A DNA stretch of 64,000 nt, from assembly GCF_020740795.1 (NCBI RefSeq), contig NC_067282.1, positions 130,939,132 through 131,003,131 on the forward strand. The letters are read 5' to 3'. Under the pieces are notes generated by a model. It did no database searches. It was not told where the DNA came from and saw nothing but the letters and a program-made list of their open reading frames with translations. The translations under genes and the position numbers were made by a program. The stretch's first letter is position 1, and every line of letters starts with the position of its first letter. Positions 12,946 to 24,800 of the stretch are shown here, piece after piece. This DNA is from Apus apus. Lineage: Eukaryota; Chordata; Aves; Apodiformes; Apodidae.

Positions 12946-15265
12946 GAGTATTCCTGTGGCTAAGTACATCTTCATTAAGGTAAATGTTACAACTTACAGA
13001 AACAATTGTAGAAAAATCAATGTTAAGATCTTGACTGTGCAGATATAGAACCAGGCTGCTGCATGCAGGAAGCTTGTAATAAACCAATTTAAGTAGAATA
13101 TGGCACTGTTATCTGATTTTTCTGTTTTTCAAGGTTATACAGATGGTAACTTCTGTGTTAAATGCTAGTGAAGCACATTGCGGGTTTTTCTACCTGAAAG
13201 AAAAGCAGGGAGCTAGCTTGTTGAGGGGGAAGGGGCATGGAGGTTGCTTTAATTTATTTCTTGATGCACAATTTGATTTAAAAGACATGGTTCTGTGTGG
13301 CCTATTTCTTTCTGGGAGCAATCTAGTACTTGTAGTATTCAGGGGGAAATCCTCTCAGGGTCAAGAAGTTTGGTGTTCTTCACTTGCAGGTAACTCCTAG
13401 ACCTTCTCACATGCATGCACCATCTTGTGAGCTCTAAATATAAAGCTGTTGTTTAATTTTCCTCTCCTTCTACCCCTAAAAGAAGTTTGGTCTGTAATGG
13501 TGCTATTCTGACAGGCTGGCTACAAGTAAAACTCAGTGTTGGAGGATCTGAGGACTTGCTGCTGGTCATGAAGGTTGTGCAGTTAACATACACTGACCTT
13601 TGGCTGCTTCCCCACTTCTACCTTCAATGAAGCGTTGGTTTTAGTGTGTGTTTTCCTTTTTAACTTTGTGCACTATCTTCTGGAGAGAAGCAGGACTGTA
13701 TTGTCAGAGCTGAGAAGCTGGAAGTGATAGTGATAGAAGGTATGTATGTGGCTGCAATATTGGGTGCAAAGTATTGCTTGAAAACTGATTCTTAGGAGCT
13801 TCAGCTTGTTTAGTCTGTGTTTTGCTGTTGTGCTTTTATGTTGTTGTTGTTTGGTTGTTTAAGTAAGGTGTCTCTTACAGTGATCTAAATGTGATTGCTA
13901 ACTTACAGCAGTATTGCTTGTTGCCCTCATGTTTCTTTCCAATGACAGATTCAGTCAAGCTGCTGATGGGTGTTACAGAGCTCTCTCTTTAACTCTGAAC
14001 TCTGATGTTCACTGGGTTACCCTGGCTGGTCGATGGTGCTTCTCAGTGCTGATGTTTCAGCAGATGCTCTTTTTGGGGATGAGGAATTGTGAGCTAAGCC
14101 CGCAGTGGAGCAGTGTCAATTGAAAGCTCCCAACTTCTCAGTTCAGAGAAGGTTGCAAATTGCAAGGTAGAGACTGATGTCTCACTTAAAGTGTGACTTG
14201 ATGCTTGCAAAATGCACCTTCCATGCCTTGCTCACACACACATTCGTATTGGAAAGGTTTTTTGTTGTTTTTTGTGGTTTTTTTTAAATATTGCCTGGGA
14301 AAATAGATAGTAAAAATACAAATAGAACTGAGGTGCCTTTGTAGGGTGCATCTCTTGGGTGATTCCTTGGGTGGTAGTGTGACAGCTGTAGTTGTGGCTA
14401 ATTAGTATAAGAAACAAATGGGTTTGGGGTTCTTGTTCTTGTAAGCTCACTGAAATGCTGAAATTCTTTTTGCACTTGCTTTTCCCACCTCCTCTACGCT
14501 AGTACCCACAAAGAGCAAGCCTAGAAAGACAGTTTAATGTTTTTCTGAAAACAAACTTCATTTAAATCTTCCAATACCTGTCATGAGACAGTACCAAGAA
14601 AGTTGCAGTCTTGGGATACTTCAGCTAATTCGTGTAGTTGTGGCTGCAGGGTTTGTCTGGGAGGTTGCTGAAAGAGAAAGGAAGCTGATCATGTCTGTAG
14701 CTGTAGGAAATACTTTCAGTAAATAGGTGGAGAGTTGTGGCTGTTGGAGCTGAGCAAAAAGCCATGGAACCAGGGAAGGGTGTAAGTGCTACAAATGCGA
14801 TCGGAAGTAACAGCTACAGAAGTTGTGGGAGGTTTTTGTTTTTAATGAATGCTTTTTATATAGAAAAGAAATACCCAATCTGGGATAAACTGGTTTGAGT
14901 AGTCTTGCTTAGTGCTCCCTTTAAAAAGATAGTAAACTGCTAGGTTGCAGGGACTTCTTCAGGTCTGATTTTTTTATTTCCTCACTCATCCCTGACACGT
15001 TAATTATATTTCAAAATAAGCAGTGAGATTTCAGAAACTCCCTCTTTCTTTCTTCTCCACCTTTTCCAAATCCACATCCCTTCTAGTTCCCTGGAGAGCC
15101 AAGCATCATATCTGAAGGTTTCTGCCACAGCTGGTGTGTGGACTAAGGATTTTCAAATAATTTGATACCAAAGCTCCAAAGTGTCTGCCTAAAGGAAAAA
15201 CTGACTCAAAGAATACATGTATGTTGATCATCCTGACTCTTGTATCTTGTTCCTATTCTTTCCAG

Positions 15266-15887
15266 ATACTTTGAAAAAGAGGAAAATTTAGAATGTCTTC
15301 GGAACATGGAGCTAGCAAAAGACATCATAACCCAGTGGACAGTATATGCAGAAAGATCAAGTCTATCCAAATGATGGACCAAGTCTCTAACCCTGCTTTG
15401 CAGATACCAAAATTTCAGTCCCGTAACTTCGACAGTCCACAGTGTAATGTCAAAAAAAATCTAGAAGAGATACTGAAGAAAAGAACTTTCAGAAGCCATG
15501 GTAGTACTGGTCCACACTTCATCAGTCCCAGCAGTGAGGGTGTTTTCTCTGCAGACTTGCAGTTGCTGTCGCCTTGTCTCAGGCACATTTCTGACTTCTG
15601 TTCTGCAAATGCCACGTATTCAATCATTAAAAGTGAAGAGGGATCCAGCAGCTCGTGGACACCAGTATGCACTGTGGAGCACTGCTCTCCATCCTACTTC
15701 AGGTCCAGAGAGGCTAATCCCCAGAATAAACGGTGTGCTTTGTCAAGTATGGAATCTAAAGGTGTGCTTCGTGAACAGAAGTATCTTACCTCAAGTCCAA
15801 ACCTGTACTTCTTCACGTCTGAAAAAAAGCTAGAAAATGCCATGATCCAATCTCCTGTGCCCAAGCGATCGTCTTTGAGTGAAAGAG
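15266..15887 (+). CDS. IRAG2: IRAG2 coding exon 1 (start codon at 15293)
   Basis: The acceptor TATTCTTTCCAG precedes a 27-nt 5' UTR piece with an in-frame TGA (15272-15274) and then ATG at 15293. The exon ends AGAG|GTAATC; out 1. It encodes 198 residues, rich in Ser, with basic patches and no recognisable fold. It is by far the largest internal coding exon of the gene. Confidence 0.8.
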
Positions 15888-18800
15888 GTAATCATTTTGG
15901 AAAAAAAGACCCTTCCCAACTCAAAATCACAAACATTCAGTCATTCAGCCTACACAGATTACATTTATTTACTAGTTAAACTAGTACCTATATGTCTTAG
16001 AATCACTCAAACCTGGTAAGACTGCAAAAAGAGCTGAATAAAATCTCAATTTTTCTTTCAAACACACCAGTCTGAATGTAAAAAGTGAGGAAGTAATCAT
16101 CATAGAACGGTTTGGGTTGGAAGGGACCTTAAAGATCACCTAGTTCCAACCCCTCAACATGGACAGGGACACCTGCTGCCAGACCAGGATGCTCAGAGAT
16201 CCATCCAACCTGGCCTTGCACAACTTCCCTGGGCATCCAGTTCCAGCATCTCACCACCCTCACACTAAATAATTTCTTCCTAATGTCTACCCCAAATCTC
16301 CTCTCTTCCAGTTTAAAGCCATTCTCCCTTATCCTATCACTCCATGGCCCTTGCAAAAAGTCTCTCCCCAGCTTTCATGTAGACCTCTTCAGGTACTGGA
16401 AGGCTGTTATAAGCTCTACCCAGTGCCTTCTCTTCTTTTGATAAGTCACATCAAAAACTTTCAGATTTGCTAATTTCTTTTTTGTAGAAAGTAAATTTGG
16501 CATTTCATTTAGTTTTTCTTTAATGTACAAAGTTATATGAGTTTGGGTGTGGCTTTTGGTTTTGTTTCTTTGGTGTGGTCTTTGTTTTGTTGTGTGTGGG
16601 TTTTTTTGTTTTTTTGTTTGTTTGTTTGTTTTTGTTTTTAAAGGATTGTTTTCTTAATCTGACCATGGCGGCTTTTCAGCAATATATCTGGAGGAAGATG
16701 GAAGAGATAGTTGGCCTCTTAAAATGTTTCATTTTACATGTTTACTTCATGCAAAAGAATAGCCAAACTTGCCAAAAACGCGTGTGTAGAAGTAGATGCA
16801 TAAACTGGTTCCCAACTCAGAGGCTTCAGCTATGAACAGTTTCTGGTGCTGTTTGGCAGTAAAAGCTCTGTTTTTATTGGCAGGGGAAGGAAGCTGGTTG
16901 GTTTGGTTTATTTTTTTTTTTAATAATCTTCAACAAAAAAAAGTGTTACTCAAGCTGTGGTGTTCTATGTGTGCTCATGCTGTGACAAATACAATATTGG
17001 AGTTAGAAGCTGTGGTTCATGAATTAATAAAGATGGACATAAACAAATGTTCTTCACAGGATGGAAGCAGTCTCTGGGGTACAAAACTGAGAACATGTAT
17101 GATGTGAGCTTGATCTGTGAAGAAGACCTACTGACCACTATCTTCTGTGCCTGCGACCTAGAGCGTACAGGTTTGCAGATGGCGTTGTTGTTGTTGTTGT
17201 TATTTATTATTATTCTTCCGTTTTATTCTCCTCTAAACAAATTTGGGGGGGCTGAGATTGTGTTGTGATTCCTGAGCCGTGTCAATCTGTGATATGCTTA
17301 GACTGACTCCCTCCCTTAGCTAGGTGGCTCTATGCATGGCAGATGCAGAATACATGTCCGTGCCTCTTTTGCATGGTGTCTGTCTCTTCCCCATTCCTCC
17401 CCCTCCAGCTGATCTTTGCTGTGTTTTAATGCTGAGGAAGTAGAGGAGCAACATGCCCCGAGCTATCAGCTTTATGGGATATTCCTGTTTATTTCTTTTA
17501 GGCTTTTTTCATGTTAGAACAGAGAGCTTTGTGAAATTCCAGAGCAAGAGGTATTTCCTCTGAGCTCCACCTCAAACTTGAATAAAAGTGGTGGAGAAAG
17601 GAGTCGTCTATCAGAGTAAAATAATGACAGTTGCAGGGTTTTCCCAGTTGGAGAGACCTGAAACTAGGTCTGAAACTAAACATTTGCTAGGAGAGACCTA
17701 GCAAATGTTTAGATTTTGTTGTTCTTAAACTGAAATTGACAACAACTAGTAAAGAGGACTTTCTCATTTCTGTATTAGAAAAGCCAAGCAGAAGTTCTAC
17801 ATTATTCCTTTCCAGGTCACACTAGAACTGCAGGGATCAGTTATTTGTGTGCAGTTCTTGAGGACAACTAAAACCACACTAGTGCAGATCAGTTGCATGC
17901 CCTTTTACAGCATTTCATAATGGTCTGCTGGACTCCAGAGTCTGATGCATAGATACCTGTTCCTATTTTAGGAAAAGTACCAGTTTCCAAGATAGTTGAT
18001 TATTTGAGACATACAACTAGTCGGGGATCAGAAGACAGTGGTCTCGAGGAGCTGTGCAACATGCTTGACCCAGATCAGAAGGATGTCTCTGTGGACCTGG
18101 AAACATATCATGCCATCATGAAGGAGTGGATTGAAGACTGTAAGAGAAAATGGTAACAGCTTTTTAATCAATCTATCTCGTAAAAGCTTCTGTGAAAACA
18201 GGATAGTAGAAAGTTCTCCTGTGGCTCACACCTTCTGGACTGTGGAACAAAGATGGTATCAGGACACTGTGACCACGGTGTGGCTTTTGGCTGGAAACCT
18301 GTACATGTCCAAGTTGGTAAGTAACCCAGTGTCATACTGATTTTGTGACTCTTGATGCTGCCTTGTTTCAGTGAAGACGGTGCCACTGAGGAACCAACAG
18401 CAAGCAGGGAAGACCTGGAATTTAAAGTGCATAAAAACACCTCTGAAGGTGCAGACCGTTTTATTCTGTCTTTATTCAGGAAAATGGCACTTTCTTACTC
18501 TATAACCAAAAACCTCGCCTCTTTCAGCCAAAAAGATGCATGCCCGGATGAATATTACATCAGGAAGCTTGGAGGCTTTTGGGGGTGATGTGTCTAAAGG
18601 AGACATGTAAGTCTATTTAAACAATTTGGTACTCCTAGTTTTAAATTACTTGAGAGCAATTCCTAGAACCACTGTTCTAGAAAACTGTCTGGGCAGAGTT
18701 TCCAATATTGACCTCGATCTGCACTAGCTCTTGATGCTGTCATGTTCTTACTCAAAGCTTCTGCTCAGGGTTAAAAAAATAAACCACTAGCATTTTTTTT

Positions 18801-21800
18801 TCTTCTAATATCTTGGTCCTTCTGTGTCCGTTTGCCTTTTTTACTCCCTGTGGTCAGAGTTTTGCTGTGTTTCTTTTCCTTTTTAAGCTGCTTACCCCCC
18901 TCCCCTAAGTTCTTGGTTATATAACAATAGAAGACACAATCTCCTAAAAATCTGAACCTTTGGGGGAGTTTTTTGTTTGGGGTCGTTGTTGTTGTTGGGG
19001 GGGGTTCTATTTTTTTTAATTATTTTATTATAGTCATTAGTCTGACTTGGATTCTGTTAATAGCAAAAAACTTAATAAACACCAGAACCTTCCAAGATAA
19101 CTCTTGCTTTTTATGCATAGTCAAAAATATTTACATCTGTTTTATGTTGCTTCTCTATTGAGTCTCAGTTGAAAGAATAAGAGAGGGATGGTTTAAGGCG
19201 AGGGGGGTGGGGGGTGGGGAAAGGATCCAGAAATTGTGGAGTTAATACAAAACTACTAGTGGTGGCCTAAGAGCTGATTAAGAAGGGATTAAGATACTGT
19301 CATGCAGACATCCAGATGTAGCACTTATCCCCTGGCATACTTCAATTGCAGGGAGCATTAAAAGTGTGCTTAAAAACAAAGCAGTTCCTGGTCTCCATAG
19401 AATTAGAGAGCTGAAGGTGATCAAATATCTCTGTGCAGAACAAATGACTGTGCATTGCACCATTAGAAGCCCTCCGTGCTCTCCTGTCATCTCTAATCAG
19501 TGCAGCCCAGCATCAGGACTTCTTGTAAGTCTAAATTACATCAAATCATGTTTCTCAGTCTTTTCTGCTTTTGTTACTGCAACAGGGAGACTTCTGACTT
19601 GATAATCTGCGTTGCGGACCTGCAGTACAACAATCAGAAGCTTCAGGAAGAGAACAGCAAGCTGAAGCTCACGCTGGAAGCTGTGGATGAGACCAATAAC
19701 AAGCTATTGGCAGATAATGAGGTTCTACATCAACAAATAAAAAGGTGTGGGAGACCCTGAGGGCATCGGGTCTACAGTGCAAAGGCCATGGGCAGACCTA
19801 TCTTCTTCCAAGTGGTCCAGCCTTGTTTTATGCTTTTAATCTCACTGGTACCTCATCTAGCCTGATTGTTCTGCTCTGAGCCTCCTGGTTCTTAAAAAAA
19901 CAGCAATTTATTTTATAACCTGGCTCTTGCAGCATGACATACCACAGGTGAACACAGGCAAAATCTTAGGGTAAAGCAAAATCAAACAAACAAGCAAAAC
20001 TAATTTAAAACCACTATTTTTTTAAAAAAGTCTTAAAATTACCAAGAGAACAGCCCAAGCACTGGAAGATGTTCAATCCTAGGCCACACACTTGCATACT
20101 TGCTGCCAAGGAGGGGGGAAATGAGCATGTAAGGGCTATTTTCCTAGTCCCTTGAGGAACTGAAGTAAGCTGTCTCACTAGCTTGGTGTTGCTGCAGGTT
20201 GGGGACCCATCAATGCCAAGGGTATGAGCCCATTTTTACAGGGAGTTCCTAATACTTGTCTGACATAATGAATTCCAATGTGATACAGTTGTAAAGTGCC
20301 AGGCCATCCCTGTTATCTTCTGGGAAGAGGAAGGCAAAAGTCCTGCAGCATAGCTGGCAGGGGTATGTGCCCTCATGTCGAGCTGTGTGCTCTGGTGCGT
20401 TCTGAGCCTAGAGGAGCCAGGAAGGGCCTTGCCCAGTTGGTTAAATATCCATTGTTTGGAGTATCCAATCAAGATGGTGCAGAGCTTATCCTTGAAAACT
20501 GAACTGAAATAGCTTCTTCAACTGCTAACAACAGAATATTGTAATCATGAGTCTGTGTGCTCAGGTAACCTGATATATTTGACTGTAATGAGTTAGATTG
20601 TTGGATGGATGCAAAGAAAATGTGCTGTCTTGCATGTGGTTGTTTGCTTGGGATTCCAACCCTTGCTGTGAGAATGGAGTGGGATGGTAAAGAGGTTAAG
20701 TCCACAAGTCTTAGCTTACTGGAAAAAAAATGATGGGCTTAAACTTTATTGTTGCTCCACTGTTAAGCACCTGTGTCACAGATTAAGCCCCTGGCGACTT
20801 CTGTAAGTACTCTTCCTGGTATTTCAAGCCTATCTAATGACAAACAGTAACTCACTAAAGTTTTTCTGGATTTCTTTCTCCTCATGCAGCATCCAGCACT
20901 CTGTGCTGAAATCCAAATCACTGGAAGAAGAACTAGAAGAAGCAAAAAATAACCTGAACCTGTCAGAAGAAAAGAGACAACAGATTCTCTGTCAGAATAA
21001 GCAGCTAGTAGGTGCTCTTATTTTTTTTAGCTTTACATTGTACAGTATCTTATTCCTGGCTGTAGCAATGACTTAAGTGCTCAGACTGTAAAAATCAGCA
21101 GCATGACCTTCTCTGTACCAGTAGGTACAGAGACTTTTTGAGCATGTTTGAAATGTGATGTATTAGTGTTACAAAAACACTGAAGTTTTTTCATGGAATT
21201 ACCTTTAAACTGTCAGTTACAATGAAGGAAACAAAAGGGCCATTTTCATAGATAATTATGCTTAAGGACAATAGCTCTCATGCTACCATCATTAAGCCCT
21301 GTCTGTTTTGAAGCTGCTCGTGTTCTGCCAGAAATTCACACTACTTTTCTTCAACCAGTAGGGGCAGGAGACTTGGCTCTGATGTCCACACAAAAAAAGC
21401 CATTTTCCAAACTCCCCCAGGGTGTTGTCAATACCCACATGGCTGAGCAGATATAAAGGCCCATTAGAAACTACTCTGGACTGACAGCTGGAAGCCAGGC
21501 AGCAAACCTTGGCAAGTCTCAGGGGGCACCAGCTGCCTACATGGGAGCATTTGAGTGACACCCTGGGTGTCTGAGTGGCAAAGCCTGTGTGGCTGCTAGA
21601 GGTGTAAAGGAGCCTGGTAACAAGGCTGATGTGGCTGCAGCTTTAGCAGGTGTTGCCAGACACCAGAGTATAGGGTCTCCAAAGAGCCTCTTTTTGTGTT
21701 GCTGCCACGTGTGTTGTTCACAGTACAGTGGCATCTCTGCATCCTGCTGTGTGAGTGTAGCTGTAAAGTGATGTTCCATAGGTCTGTGCGCTGATGATGT

Positions 21801-24800
21801 TGGGTATTTAGAAATCAAAGCAGTCTTCCATGCTGAGCAAGAACCCAGGATCTTTTTTGTGCAGTGGGTGAACATCTTCATTTTGCCTTAATTTGAGATT
21901 ACATGTACAATTCACCTTCTGAGAAGGAGGCGGGGTGGGAGAGAGAAATACTAGAAGTTTTGTAGCTGTGCTTTTAAGTCCCTTAACTACTGTTCCCTGT
22001 GCAGTAGAGGCAATAACAGGGATTCTACTACCTTTCTTCATGTCTGATACAAAAAAAAAAAGGCAGTGTGGCGCACAGGCTTTCCAAATTTGTCCTAACT
22101 CAAGCATAAGCATAACTAGACTTGCTCACTCTGGCCTTGAGAACCTCCTTCCTAGCCTCTAGAGGTTTGAATTTTACCCTGATTTGAAATGCCCTTGTCA
22201 CACCCTTCGTTTGAGGGTTCCTGAGATGGACCAGCCTCCACACTCCCCTCTTTTTGCTGTGTTCTCTGAGGCAAAGGGCTGCAACACCGCAGCTTCATGT
22301 TGGGTGATGGATATGGTTGTGGTCTATTGCTTTTTGGCTTCAAATGTCCAACTTGACATGCTGAAAACTATTATCTTTTTCTTCTTTTTCTTTTATAAAC
22401 CTGATCAGGAAAAAGAAAATCAGTCCCTCATCATGAAAGTTACTTCTCTTCAGGAAGAGGTAAAACAAATCATGATGATGCAAGTACATGTTCTTGTCTA
22501 GCTAAAAGTTCATGACTAAGAAATGGAACATTTGTCAGACTTTGAAGCCTGATTTGCTAATTAGGTTATCAAAATATCTCCTATTTTACAAGCATGACTT
22601 ATCATAAAGCTTTATATCTTGAAGTTGCACTGTGTTTCAGACTTTCCATGTGCTGGATAAGTAAGGATACAAGGTTGGAGAAGTATGGGGGAGGGGGACA
22701 AATGGATTTTTGTCTTTTTCAAAGCTTTGTAGACAAATTACAAATATTTCTAGTTAACACTACTGTAAATATACTAACTCTTATGTTCAAACAATTTCCA
22801 TCTCATACTTTTTCATTTAGTATTTACTCCTTTAAAATCCAAAAGGGGAGCCCTGTATAGAGTTAGACCTCAAAAAAAGGTAATGGCTGGGGGCTCCTCA
22901 GAGACATTGACATTGGCCAAGGACCTACAGGAATCTTGTAAGGAATATACTGCTAATGAACTGTATCTCTAGACATGGGTGGTTCAGTTGTTTGCTTTTT
23001 GTCTCAGAAGAGAGTTGTTATTTCTTTATTTCACAAAGGTAAATGTTTTGTATGCCAGTCTTTATCAGACAATAAAACATTTTGATACTTGCCTGCTGAC
23101 GTATTTTAGACTGTTTAGGATGAAACAGAGAAACAGGTCAAATAATACGTAGTACTGAAAAGAAGCACCTCATGAATTCAGGAATCTTTTATCTAACATG
23201 GTAGTCACTGTTCTTCGCATGTTTATCATGCTCAAGATTAGTCTTTCCAAAAGAGCTCATAAATCCAAATAGGTATTCTATTGCATCTTTCAAAAAAATA
23301 ATTTCATGCTGCAGGCTTGAAAGCTTTTCTTTAGCTTCTAGGTCTGGTAATGCTTATAAATCATGGTTTGAGATTCTTCTCTTTTAACAATGTATTGGAG
23401 AAATGAGAGAAAAAGTAGCAGAGACAGTTTCAGTGGGGCAAGAAAATACAGCGTATGTGCATCAGTGCTGGTGGTGCTTTAGAGTAGGCAGCAGCTTGGG
23501 GGTGGAGATGTCATATTGCCTAGTTTGTTCAAGGAGAAGCTGTCAATCCATTCAGCTGTGCCTAAACACTATTTCTTGTTCAGAATATTAGGAATAGCAT
23601 GGATGTGGATGGACTTCAACAGAAGATTTTGGAGCTGTCTAAAAATGCAGCAGATCTTCAAGTAAGCATTTCAACTCTAGGAGGAACAAAAGGTCAGCCT
23701 ATAGTGTACTCAGGTCTACTGAGGGGAATTTTTACCTCCAGAAGGTAGATAGCCCTGAACCTGTTTGTATTGAAGAACTGCAGTGCCATCATAGCTTGGT
23801 TAGTGCAACAGCTTTGACCAAGAAAGTTGCTGTCTGGAGGCTGAAACCGGGCCAATATAATTGGTTAACAATTCATATTCATTTTTTTTTTTTCCTCCAA
23901 GTCACATTTTTAGGAAACCTTTCCCTCACTATATGAAAAAATATATTAGAAAGTAATTTTTTTGACTGGTGTTACTGAAGCTATTAGCCTGGACAGACAA
24001 GAGGAAACAGAGATGACTCTGAAAGCTAAGAATGCTTTCACTTGTAACTGCATGCAAGATTTGAACTTTGAAACACAGCAGGCAAAGTATTCAAAGAAGA
24101 CTTTTTCTAAGCAAGGAATGTTTATACCCTTTTTCCTTTTCAAGTAAGAGATAGGAACAAGCTTGTGTTATAGTGCATACTGATGACTGGGATTATTTTT
24201 GATTTTTCACTCTTTAGATCCAAGCACATATCTATGAGAATACCGTAGCGAATAAAGAGGCAAGCTTGATCCAGGTTAGTTGCTTTTACTTCATTACTGT
24301 CTTGACTGAAGAAACTGACTATGGCATAATTTAGAATAAGGCAAAGCAATAGTCTTCATTGTGACACTTTTATTTCTACTGTTCTCACACTACAGAACCT
24401 GCTCCTATACATGGCTTCAAAGTGGGCGAGATCTGCTTTAGGACCTGATTATGAGTCAGCATAATTAAAGGTTTCAGGATTTTGCTTTTATTAAAAAAAA
24501 AAAAAAAAAACAAAAAAAACAAAAATAATCAAAACCTGTTAAAACAAACTTGGAAACTTCAGAAAAATGTACTGAAACATCTAAAGCCTACTTTTTCTTC
24601 AAAAGCTAGTAAAAATATGTACATGCTGAAGTTCCTTCCCTTTGCGTCTTTTACTTAAATTGCTTAATTTTTGTGTCAAATTAAAAATGAGGATTCGGAG
24701 CCCAATGGAAAAGCAAATTTGTCCTTTCTCATTACTGCAGTGTAAGGCTTTTTGCTGAGGGCTGGACTTTTCTCATCATGGTTTTAAATGTGTATTTTGT

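Larger units (their letters stand above)
4971..15265. other. Intergenic DNA between SPX and IRAG2
   Basis: About 10 kb separates the divergent SPX and IRAG2 genes. I see no conserved coding exon, tRNA or rRNA here. It holds an old CR1-like fragment near 9040-9125, a 22-base T run at 12924-12945 and scattered simple A/T runs. The IRAG2 promoter and non-coding first exon or exons should lie here, because the first coding exon at 15266 begins with a splice acceptor. I could not pick them out. One short open frame behind a strong acceptor (9673-9792) is listed in the findings. Confidence 0.55.

Noticed and set aside
5000-15200. Possible kisspeptin-2 gene, which neighbours SPX in other vertebrates
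   Set aside because: I saw no RF-amide peptide motif with a cleavage site by eye in either strand of this interval.
17502-17550. 49-nt exon candidate with an excellent TTTCTTTTAG acceptor in IRAG2 intron 2
   Set aside because: Its outgoing phase does not match exon 3, and exons 2 and 3 already join into a continuous EF-hand-like module.
20782-20802. 21-nt microexon candidate before IRAG2 exon 7
   Set aside because: The phase fits and the donor is good, but the acceptor lacks a pyrimidine tract and the piece is too short to support.
23008-23038. 31-nt exon candidate with good acceptor and donor in IRAG2 intron 8
   Set aside because: The length is not a multiple of three and it would shift the frame between two phase-0 exons.
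23962-24147. Open frame in IRAG2 intron 9 with coding-like composition
   Set aside because: The acceptor and donor phases (2 in, 2 out) do not fit the phase-0 neighbours.
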